From a virus, in the IMG/VR virus record IMGVR_UViG_3300025543_000116, positions 1 through 32,477 of that record: a DNA stretch of 32,477 nt. One strand, 5' to 3'. Both the position numbers and the translations under genes were made by a program. The notes beneath the pieces are model-generated. The model was not told the DNA's origin and did no database searches. It saw only the letters and a list, made by a program, of their open reading frames with translations. Every line of letters begins with the position of its first letter. The first letter of the stretch is position 1. This document shows positions 1-5,761 of the stretch, in pieces.

Positions 1-135
1 TAGCCTGCATCTGCTGCTGACCCTGCTCCATCTGCTGCTGGCCCTGCTGCTCCATCTGGGCGATCATCTGGCGAGCTTCGGGCGGCATGTCGTCGCCCTC
101 CTCTTCAGATTCGCGCATCTCAGGGGGCAGAAGCA
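1..135. repeat. Terminal overlap, left copy (matches 32343-32477)
   Basis: Bases 1-135 align without gaps to 32343-32477 with seven mismatches, at 28, 36, 38, 41, 47, 50 and 83. Both copies lie in the portal gene and keep its frame. Five differences are silent; the other two change Glu to Gln and Gln to Leu in a Gln-rich stretch. The simplest reading is a circular assembly whose ends overlap, with sequence variants in the low-complexity part. Confidence 0.9.
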
Positions 136-1819
136 TCTTCAGGCGGTTCGCGATCTTATCCGCACCAACGAAGTCCATGTGCTCCATCAGAACGTCACCG
201 ATGTATGGCGCTGAGTCAGGAATGGCTCGCATGATTTCTGTCAGCGTCTGGCGGGTTTCTTCGCGCTGGCTTGAGAACGACGGGCCGGATCTCACGTCCA
301 CGTCATAGATGCCCATGCTGAGGTCGTACATTCTTTCGCCGTCTGGCGATTGATTCGGACCCTGGCTAGAGCCCATCAAAAGAGCAACGCTCTCGGCGCG
401 GTCCTCGCCCAAGATGCGGACGGTCTGGCGGTCCTTGTAAACTGCGGGAATGATTTCGACCAGGCACTGCCCAGCGTAACGGATCGCGCGATTGAGATTG
501 TCGATGAAGTGGAAGGTGGACACGTCGCTTTCGCGCTGCCGAGCGTTGATGGCAACGCCTGACGTTTCGTTACTCCGGGCGCCGAGGCTGCTGTCATAGA
601 TGCCGATGATTGACTTCATATCGTCGGCGGAGTTCATCGCCTCTTGCAAAGCTCCAGCCGGCACACCTGCGAAGGGTTGGCGCTGGGGCATCGGCGTGCC
701 TTGCGTGTGCATCAAATAGGGATGGCTGCGCGTGTTGGCGGTCTGCCAGGCTGCCTCCATGCCTTTGGGGATTGCGCCCTCTTGCATGATCCACGGCGCG
801 CGTGGTGCCAGGGCGACCAACTCAGTTGACGCTGTGCGCCAGAAGTTGAACATGCTCTGGCTGTCTTTGGCCGATCTGATCAACGACCGGAAATGACGCC
901 TGCCGTCAAGCATCACTTCCTCACCCCACACGGGGCAGATCGGGATGGTTGAGCCAGGCCAGGTTTCTTCTTCGAGAACTTCTGCGCCGTTGATCTTGCG
1001 GTGGATTACGGTGAAGGCATCGACCTCGCGCTCCCTGGTGATCTCAATGCCTTGCAGTTCAAGGCCGAATTTCACCTCGTCAGTGAGTTCGTCTTCTCGC
1101 AGGGTCATGCCGGTCGAGAGTTGGAGTAGCTTGCGCTTGGTGCTTTCCCGCAGCCAGTAGTCAGCCACCCGGACGCGGGTGTCGTCCAGCCATGCGTTCG
1201 AGCTGTAATCGTTGCCCTCAAAGCTGATCGGATCAGCGTCTGGGTAGAGGTTCTTGAACTCTTCCTGCGATAAGAAATCGGAAACGAACGCATAGCCCCA
1301 GTCGGATGCGTCAAAGGCCGTGCTGGCCGGATCCCAGTGAACCATCAGCGGGTTGGGGATGCGATGGATTTTCGCCTCAAGGTCGAACGAGTCCTTGTGA
1401 GTGAAATCAATCCCGATCTGGAAGAAACCGAAGCCCCCAGACGCGCTATGGTCAATCGCCGTATCATATGCAATGTCAGCGTTGCTCCGGCGCTCAATCG
1501 ACCGAACCAGGCCGTTGATGACCTCCGCCGTCTCGACGTCCGCGCCGTTATCCACCGGGTGGACGGTGATCGCTGGCTTGTTTAGCCGGGAATCGTTCAC
1601 GACCTGTCGGATAAATGACGGCAAGCGGTTGATTGTCAGGCAGGGACGGCCCTCTTCACGGCGCGTGTTTTTGATTTCTTCCGGCCACTGATCGTCAAGC
1701 CGTGAGAACTCGATGTCGTCGCGGGCGGCGACTCGGGCATCAGAGGTGCCGTCGTCGGACTCCTGGAAACGCTCAAGTGCGCCGCGCATCACATCATCGG
1801 TCGTGTCTGTCTTTTTCAT
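1..1819 (-). CDS. Portal protein, P22-like (N-terminal part; continues at 32011-32477)
   Basis: This is the dodecameric portal, the DNA channel at the packaging vertex. I translated the minus strand by hand from ATG at 1817-1819, preceded by GGAG five bases upstream, and it stays open to base 1. The start is Lys/Asp-rich (MKKTDTTDDVM), followed by stretches typical of P22-type portals such as DDQWPEEIKNTRREEGRPCL and RLPSFIRQVVNDSR near residues 30-70. The frame continues at the other end of the window across the 135-bp overlap, giving about 716 residues in all, close to P22 gp1 (725). TerS and TerL lie upstream and scaffold and coat downstream, the P22 order. The frame is certain; the family is assigned from recognised sequence and gene order. 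Confidence 0.9.
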   Translation of the reverse strand, partial: MKKTDTTDDVMRGALERFQESDDGTSDARVAARDDIEFSRLDDQWPEEIKNTRREEGRPCLTINRLPSFIRQVVNDSRLNKPAITVHPVDNGADVETAEVINGLVRSIERRSNADIAYDTAIDHSASGGFGFFQIGIDFTHKDSFDLEAKIHRIPNPLMVHWDPASTAFDASDWGYAFVSDFLSQEEFKNLYPDADPISFEGNDYSSNAWLDDTRVRVADYWLRESTKRKLLQLSTGMTLREDELTDEVKFGLELQGIEITREREVDAFTVIHRKINGAEVLEEETWPGSTIPICPVWGEEVMLDGRRHFRSLIRSAKDSQSMFNFWRTASTELVALAPRAPWIMQEGAIPKGMEAAWQTANTRSHPYLMHTQGTPMPQRQPFAGVPAGALQEAMNSADDMKSIIGIYDSSLGARSNETSGVAINARQRESDVSTFHFIDNLNRAIRYAGQCLVEIIPAVYKDRQTVRILGEDRAESVALLMGSSQGPNQSPDGERMYDLSMGIYDVDVRSGPSFSSQREETRQTLTEIMRAIPDSAPYIGDVLMEHMDFVGADKIANRLKMLLPPEMRESEEEGDDMPPEARQMIAQMEQQGQQQMEQGQQQMQA

Positions 1820-1841
1820 TCCAACTCCAGGGGGCCGGCCA

Positions 1842-1898
1842 TTATGCAGCGCGGCCTGGTGCCGACCCGCCAATTCCCAAGCTGATACCTATGAACAT
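1842..1898 (-). CDS. Possible 18-residue peptide between spike base and portal genes
   Basis: An ATG overlaps the stop of the spike-base gene (TAATG) and opens an 18-codon frame, MFIGISLGIGGSAPGRAA, ending 22 bases before the portal start. The coupling and the hydrophobic, Gly-rich composition are the only evidence. It could equally be an untranslated spacer. Confidence 0.3.
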   Translation of the reverse strand: MFIGISLGIGGSAPGRAA

Positions 1899-2146
1899 TA
1901 GTAAAGCGCCACGATGCCGGTTGCGGTCGTCCCGGTGCTCATAACCAGGGTGGGGCGCACCGGGAGCACGCTCCCAGCCTGAACCGTGGTGAACAGGACC
2001 GCTGTGGCGTCTCCGAACTTGAGATTCAGATTACCTGCCCCTGCGACATAAATGGCCCGTGGGGGCTGTCCATTAAGCAGGAGGCTGGTGGTGTCACTCT
2101 TGGTGACTGCGACGGCCTTCTGGGACGGATCGCTTCGTTCACTCAT
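1898..2146 (-). CDS. Head spike base-like protein (RcGTA Rcc01079 type)
   Basis: This 82-residue protein has a short charged start and then a beta-rich pattern: SDTTSLLLNGQPPRAIYVAG, NLNLKF, VQAGSVLPVRPTLVMSTGTT and ATGIVALY. That pattern recalls the phage spike-base family, which includes Rcc01079 at the base of the head spikes of the Rhodobacter capsulatus gene transfer agent. From this I infer a small capsid-surface protein. GGAG seven bases before the ATG supports the start, which overlaps the preceding 32-codon gene by 8 bases. Its place between TerL and portal fits a head protein. The family call rests on remembered sequence pattern, not a search. Confidence 0.65.
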   Translation of the reverse strand: MSERSDPSQKAVAVTKSDTTSLLLNGQPPRAIYVAGAGNLNLKFGDATAVLFTTVQAGSVLPVRPTLVMSTGTTATGIVALY

Positions 2147-2237
2147 TCGCTTTCTCCGGTGGGCACTGGCAATCTTTGCATCTGCCGGTGGTGGGTGTGA
2201 TTGGGTTGCCGTTGGGACAGCGTTCTAGCTCATCCAT
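2139..2237 (-). CDS. Small Cys-rich protein overlapping TerL and spike-base genes
   Basis: This is a 32-residue frame starting at ATG 2235-2237 inside the end of the TerL gene, with AGGAG seven bases upstream. It ends 8 bases into the next gene. Four cysteines (positions 7, 20, 23 and 25) in CPNG...GRCKDCQC resemble a minimal zinc-binding knuckle. Small Cys-rich frames after TerL occur in other phages, but I know no function. The ribosome site and fit between two coupled genes make it more likely real than chance. Confidence 0.55.
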   Translation of the reverse strand: MDELERCPNGNPITPTTGRCKDCQCPPEKANE

Positions 2238-3466
2238 CCGCCGGCTCCTAAGTTGGGGATATGCGCGGTGCGCGTCTTGGTCTGTACCATCTGCGGAAAC
2301 AACTCAGTCAAACCCCATACCGCAGCATCAACGCGGTCAGGGCTTCCGTTGCCTTCGTAGCCGTGCGCCGTCATCTGGCACATCTCATCTTCAAGCTCGG
2401 GGAATGTCCCGACGTGGTGAACGCGGCCCAGGGTGTATAATGCGCTGATCGGCTCCGCCCGCACATGCTTCGCACGGGTTGCGTTGACTGCAATGTACCG
2501 CACAGTGGGGCGAACGGCCTTGATGACCGCCTCCACGAGATCTCCGCCGTAGTTTCGTTCCGCGACCACGGCGTCAGCTTCCCACCTGTCGTGCAGGGCC
2601 ACAACGCGCTCTGCCCACTGCTTCGGCGTTCCCTTCATGCTCGCGTCTTCCAGGACGTACCCGTGGTTGTCTTCATCGCCCCTGGCAACAACGACAATGC
2701 CCGTCAGATCGCTGTTAGGCCCAGTTGATCCTGCCGGGTCCACCGCGACGACGATGCGCCCCATCTCAGGGGCAACGTCCCTGCGGTTGTTGTGGATGGT
2801 CACACGATCCCAAATGGCGTCCACTGCCTGCGGCTCGTAAGCCCCCTCCCAGATGTGCGAGTATCGTTGCCGGTTGCTCTTTTCGTCGTGCTGGCGCTCT
2901 AGCTCAAGCTCCTCGGGAAACATCAGGTTCTGGTCGTAATTGACTTTGCGAATAATCGCGTTTTCAGGCGGCTCAAGACCACGGAAGAACTTGTCCACCG
3001 GGTCTTCTGGCGAGCGGGGGTTCCAGGAGAACCATATTTCAGAACCAGGCGCTCGAATCGTCGGGCGAAGCATTTCTAGGCTGCGCGCCGATAGCGACTG
3101 GGCTTCCTCCACCCATGCGACGTGGAATCCCTCCAAAGATTTGATCGAATCAGCCGTATGATCCTGCATCCCGGCGAAAATAATGACCCCACCGCCTGGA
3201 GTGCGAATACTGTCGTTCAAGACCTCAAAGCCCTTGACACCCATAGCGTAAACAGTGTCCTCACACAGGCGCTTGGCGGATTCCTTCAGGCTCTTTTGAA
3301 CCTCGCGCACGCAGACGGCGCGGAAGCCCTTGCTCTGCGATGCGTTGGCAACCATAGCCTCTGCGAAGAAATGCGACTTACCCGAGCCACGGCCCCCATA
3401 CAGCGCCTTGTAGCGGCTTGGCCGCTTCATGTCAGCGAATACGGGCGATGCGGATCCTACTCCCAC
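2225..3466 (-). CDS. Terminase large subunit (packaging ATPase and nuclease)
   Basis: TerL drives DNA into the procapsid and cuts it at headful. In 413 residues I see Walker A GGRGSGKS (24-31), Walker B with catalytic Glu in HVAWVEEA (115-122), coupling motif WFSWNP (145-150), and an RNase H-like nuclease with acidic residues in AVDPAGS (D243), VAERN (E303) and SPDRVDAAVW (D377/D380). The arrangement is that of Sf6/P22-type terminases. The protein is somewhat shorter than Sf6 gp2, mainly before Walker A. The start is GTG at 3464-3466, overlapping the TerS end by 10 bases. Headful packaging by this family agrees with the circular assembly. Confidence 0.96.
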   Translation of the reverse strand: MGVGSASPVFADMKRPSRYKALYGGRGSGKSHFFAEAMVANASQSKGFRAVCVREVQKSLKESAKRLCEDTVYAMGVKGFEVLNDSIRTPGGGVIIFAGMQDHTADSIKSLEGFHVAWVEEAQSLSARSLEMLRPTIRAPGSEIWFSWNPRSPEDPVDKFFRGLEPPENAIIRKVNYDQNLMFPEELELERQHDEKSNRQRYSHIWEGAYEPQAVDAIWDRVTIHNNRRDVAPEMGRIVVAVDPAGSTGPNSDLTGIVVVARGDEDNHGYVLEDASMKGTPKQWAERVVALHDRWEADAVVAERNYGGDLVEAVIKAVRPTVRYIAVNATRAKHVRAEPISALYTLGRVHHVGTFPELEDEMCQMTAHGYEGNGSPDRVDAAVWGLTELFPQMVQTKTRTAHIPNLGAGGWMS

Positions 3467-3828
3467 AGCTTCACTTCAACATTGCCGCTGTGCTCGACCT
3501 CCACCTTATCGCCATAGCGTTTGGGAGCTTCCTTGCCGGCCAGCCACTTGATGGAGTCAATCATCACTCGGGCGCGGTCAGGCGCAAGTTCGTCCTGCCC
3601 CACCTTGTCGATGATGTCGTCAATGCGATCAGCACGGGCGTCGGCGCGGGTGTCCCTCGCGCGCGTGTAGTTGTTACCGAACGCTTCATTCTCCCGCTTC
3701 CACTTGTAGATCGTCTTGCGTGATGGCATGTCATCCATCTGGCCGATCTTCGTTAAATTGCTTCCGCCTGCTACCAGGTCGCAGATCTTATCTGCCATCT
3801 CTTCTGTGTATTCGCTAAGTCGTGGCAT
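3457..3828 (-). CDS. Terminase small subunit, Sf6 gp1-like
   Basis: TerS recognises the packaging site and loads TerL. The 123-residue protein starts with an HTH-type region (EEMADKICDLVAGGSNLTKI, then MPSRKTIYKWKRENEAFGNN). A charged helical segment follows (YTRARDTRADARADRIDDI), and the end has the WLAGKEAPKRYGDKVEVEH motif. The same order is found in Sf6 gp1 (HTH, ARADxxxxEI helix, RKYGDKV). It lies directly upstream of TerL and overlaps it by 10 bases. If packaging starts as in P22 and Sf6, the pac site is probably in or near this gene, but I cannot point to it. Confidence 0.9.
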   Translation of the reverse strand: MPRLSEYTEEMADKICDLVAGGSNLTKIGQMDDMPSRKTIYKWKRENEAFGNNYTRARDTRADARADRIDDIIDKVGQDELAPDRARVMIDSIKWLAGKEAPKRYGDKVEVEHSGNVEVKLWE

Positions 3829-3846
3829 TCGGAGTATCTCGTCCAG

Positions 3847-3918
3847 TTATCGCATTCTGGAAGGCTTGGGCTTGGGTTTCGGCTTGGGCTTGGGCTTGCC
3901 ATACATCGATTTGGGCAT
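3847..3918 (-). CDS. Lys-Pro repeat micropeptide, 23 residues
   Basis: The ATG overlaps the stop of the upstream gene (TGATG), so translation is probably coupled. The peptide begins MPKSMYG, then has a run of Lys-Pro dipeptides and ends PSRMR. The repeat is encoded by tandem GGCTTG-like hexamers on the plus strand (about 3863-3899). The composition suggests a rigid polycationic peptide that could bind nucleic acid; that is inference. It is too short for normal gene finding, but the start coupling and position before TerS favour it being real. Confidence 0.55.
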   Translation of the reverse strand: MPKSMYGKPKPKPKPKPKPSRMR

Positions 3919-4109
3919 CAGGCTTCACCTTTAGGTTCTGCGGAAAGGAAGTCTCGAATTTTCTCGCTGTATTCTGCAAAGTCAGGGTCGGCCTTACAGT
4001 CGTAGCCGACGTATTCCAAGATCGTGTCTGCCACCTCAAGCACATCATAGCCGCAGGCACCCGATTCGACGGCTGTGTTGATAGCCCAGTAGCGATATGG
4101 ATCGACCAT
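3918..4109 (-). CDS. Conserved-looking small acidic protein, first gene of the late unit
   Basis: The protein has 63 residues and begins MVDPYRYWAINTAVESGACG, with two cysteines and an acidic helical second half (ADTILEYVGYDCKADPDF). GGAGG seven bases before ATG 4107-4109 is one of the best ribosome sites in the window. It is the first gene after the terminator and promoter-like region at 4189-4276, and it couples to the Lys-Pro peptide and then TerS. I do not recognise the family. Expression together with packaging genes is likely; function is unknown. Confidence 0.75.
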   Translation of the reverse strand: MVDPYRYWAINTAVESGACGYDVLEVADTILEYVGYDCKADPDFAEYSEKIRDFLSAEPKGEA

Positions 4110-4131
4110 TTGTATCCCTCCATAGGATTAC

Positions 4132-4161
4132 CCAGCACCAAGCCTCATCGCCTCGTGCTGG
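4132..4161 (-). promoter_or_regulatory. Inverted repeat in the late leader
   Basis: CCAGCAC (4132-4138) and GTGCTGG (4155-4161) form a perfect 7-bp inverted repeat around a 16-base centre. It lies between the terminator at 4189-4224 and the first late gene. It could be an operator or an RNA hairpin in the leader. The stretch 4110-4380 otherwise holds only the terminator, promoter-like motif and doubtful 26-codon frame listed separately. Confidence 0.4.
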
Positions 4162-4188
4162 CGTGTGGACGGTTCGCTTGGGCTGGGT

Positions 4189-4224
4189 AAAAAGGAACGC
4201 CCCACCGGCTTCCCAGTGAGGCGC
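4189..4224 (-). terminator. Intrinsic terminator between replication and late genes
   Basis: On the minus strand a 12-bp stem (4213-4224 with 4197-4208, three G-U pairs) closes a 4-base loop and is followed by TCCTTTTT (T run at 4189-4193). It lies downstream of the GNAT gene and upstream of the first late gene, so it would end leftward replication transcripts. It also lies just downstream of a promoter-like sequence. Confidence 0.75.
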
Positions 4225-4240
4225 TCATAGAAATATACAG

Positions 4241-4276
4241 ATTACACCTTTTATTCGATCTGACGGAACAAGTCAA
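4241..4276 (-). promoter_or_regulatory. Candidate late promoter directly before the terminator
   Basis: The minus strand reads TTGACT (4271-4276), 17 bases, then TAAAAG (4248-4253); TGTAAT at 4241-4246 is an alternative -10. The -35 is close to the sigma-70 consensus and the spacing is ideal, but the -10 is weak. A transcript from here would enter the terminator hairpin after about 15-20 bases. This is a sequence match only. Confidence 0.35.
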
Positions 4277-4353
4277 GCATCGGGTGATAATTTTTTTCTA
4301 TCACGCAGCGCCTTGGCGACTTTCCGAAAGTATGGTGCCTTTTCCTTCGGCAC
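4273..4353 (-). CDS. Doubtful 26-residue basic peptide after the GNAT gene
   Basis: After the GNAT stop the same frame is open again for 35 codons and reads like protein: SEWVPKEKAPYFRKVAKAL, then a basic tail. The only usable start is GTG at 4351-4353, with a poor ribosome site. It may be a very small gene or the remnant of a longer C-terminus of the upstream protein cut by the TGA at 4381-4383. Confidence 0.22.
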   Translation of the reverse strand: MPKEKAPYFRKVAKALRDRKKLSPDA

Positions 4354-4380
4354 CCACTCACTGACGGGGCTGGTGGGCGG

Positions 4381-5175
4381 TCATTCCTCCCAGAGGATGT
4401 TGCCCTTTGTATCTGTAACCCAGCGGCGCACGATGGTGATTTTGGAGGTGGGGTTCTTGTGGGCGCGGGCCTTAACAATTCCGTCTTCAAGAGAAGAGGC
4501 CTTTTTGAAGGTGGTGCCGCCGAAATTGGTAATCATGTGGGCCTGGTGGGTGTAGGTCATCTGTCTGTCTCCCTGGGCTTGAGAGCTCTTGCCCGCATCA
4601 ATCACGGCGTCCCGGTACGCATTCATACCGGCCCCGCGCATAAACCGACTGCCTGCAAGTGCCCCGCGCCGACGCCAAACAGATGCGTCAGCCTTTTTTG
4701 CGGACGGGTCCATAGAATGGGCGGCAAATAAGGTGGGCTGCAAATCCAGACGCCAGCAATTTATGTCGCGCATTCTTCGGACACCGCCTTGGGCGATGTG
4801 CTCACAAACGAACCCCATGGCACTCCAAAAGCTGTTGGCCGAAATATCGCTTCCGCACCTCAGAGTAATAGACTCCGACCCCGCCTCGTCACAAATCGCA
4901 CGGAGGAATCGAACCAACGCAGACCCGTAAAGTTGCCCCCGCAAGTCGTACTCAATACATGCTTGATGCACCTTGCATCGCGGTAGAAGTGCGCCATGAT
5001 AAAGGTAGCCCGCTGGCTCACCGTTGACACGAGCCAAGAGGATTCGTTGATTTTGCACTTCCCTCTCAAAACACGAATTTGGATAAAACGCCAACTCTTC
5101 CGCGTTCCTGCGCTGCAAATGGTCAATGAAAGTCAAATCAGAACCGACTGCTGGAGCAATTATCATGTCCATCAT
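4381..5175 (-). CDS. GNAT-type acetyltransferase with a C-terminal extension
   Basis: GNAT enzymes move an acetyl group from acetyl-CoA to an amine; the target here is unknown. The ATG overlaps the upstream stop (ATGA), giving 264 residues. Residues 1 to about 150 form the GNAT fold: ERQ/EREVQNQRILLARVNGE strands, the acetyl-CoA loop QLYGSAL, then ANSFWSAMGF typical of motif B. A linker rich in Ala, Arg and Gly follows, and then a final 59-residue segment beginning MTYTHQAHMITNFGG. That Met (codon at 4558-4560) has AGGGAG eight bases upstream, so a separate short product is possible. Another GNAT gene lies at 24221-24664. Confidence 0.8.
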   Translation of the reverse strand: MMDMIIAPAVGSDLTFIDHLQRRNAEELAFYPNSCFEREVQNQRILLARVNGEPAGYLYHGALLPRCKVHQACIEYDLRGQLYGSALVRFLRAICDEAGSESITLRCGSDISANSFWSAMGFVCEHIAQGGVRRMRDINCWRLDLQPTLFAAHSMDPSAKKADASVWRRRGALAGSRFMRGAGMNAYRDAVIDAGKSSQAQGDRQMTYTHQAHMITNFGGTTFKKASSLEDGIVKARAHKNPTSKITIVRRWVTDTKGNILWEE

Positions 5176-5546
5176 ACCACACCTCCACCACTCAATTCCT
5201 CGGCCAGTTCGTACAGCCCCGCCATCATCCTGCGTTGCGCCGTGCGTGGGTCCATGCCAAGCATCCTGCCGATGAAATGCCACGGTGAGTTGTTCGCCTT
5301 GGCCCACACGATCCGGGCCACCTCCTGGTCCATCATCTGCAACCACGTCAGGGTTTCGTCCATCCTGTCGATCTGCTCGCCTGTTGGTCTGATGACAAGT
5401 TTCACCTCGTTGTAGCCGTAGGCTTCTTTTGCATCGGTAACGAACTGGTGCGACGGCTGGCACAGGCGGGGGCTTTCGATGGGCGGAAGGCGCTTGCATG
5501 TCTTCGCAGCTTCACGGAAGCGGTCGAATAGCTCTGTGGTGTTCAT
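5172..5546 (-). CDS. HTH DNA-binding protein, DUF6362-like
   Basis: In this 124-residue protein the C-terminal half reads EVARIVWAKANNSPWHFIGR, then MLGMDPRTAQRRMMAGLYEL. This is the helix-turn-helix arrangement of DUF6362-like phage proteins (VWARA...W..IGR.LG.S..TARR). It probably binds DNA, perhaps as a regulator late in the replication unit; that is inference. It overlaps both neighbours by ATGA (start 5546 with the upstream stop, end 5172 with the GNAT start). Confidence 0.65.
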   Translation of the reverse strand: MNTTELFDRFREAAKTCKRLPPIESPRLCQPSHQFVTDAKEAYGYNEVKLVIRPTGEQIDRMDETLTWLQMMDQEVARIVWAKANNSPWHFIGRMLGMDPRTAQRRMMAGLYELAEELSGGGVV

Positions 5547-5761
5547 TCTTCCTCCAGTGCTTGCAGCCTATTCGCCGCCTGGTGCAATTCCACACACGCC
5601 AACCGCATGGCGCGTTCTAACCGTCCCGTCTGCGTGGTGAACCTGTCTTCGGCCCCATAAGCGTCGGCAAGGATTAGAACAGCCTCACGGGCGGTGTTTG
5701 CGCGTTCCATGGCGTGTTCTGTGTCGGTCTTGGGACGGGTGATGCCGGGTATTTCAGTCAT
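5543..5761 (-). CDS. Small helical protein downstream of the helicase
   Basis: The protein has 72 residues and is mostly predicted helix with alternating charge (TDTEHAMERANTAREAVLIL, then LERAMRLACVELHQAANRLQ). I do not recognise it. ATG overlaps the helicase stop (ATGA) and its own stop overlaps the next start, so it belongs to the replication unit. A short coiled coil or helicase partner would fit but is not shown. Confidence 0.7.
   Translation of the reverse strand: MTEIPGITRPKTDTEHAMERANTAREAVLILADAYGAEDRFTTQTGRLERAMRLACVELHQAANRLQALEEE

Noticed and set aside
87-1691. Many plus-strand frames opposite the portal gene
   Set aside because: They are short, basic and Ser/Arg-rich, and lie opposite a strong minus-strand coding frame.
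3122-3723. Plus-strand frames of 101-131 codons opposite terminase genes
   Set aside because: They are antisense to TerL and TerS, which have clear motifs; no ribosome site or family pattern.
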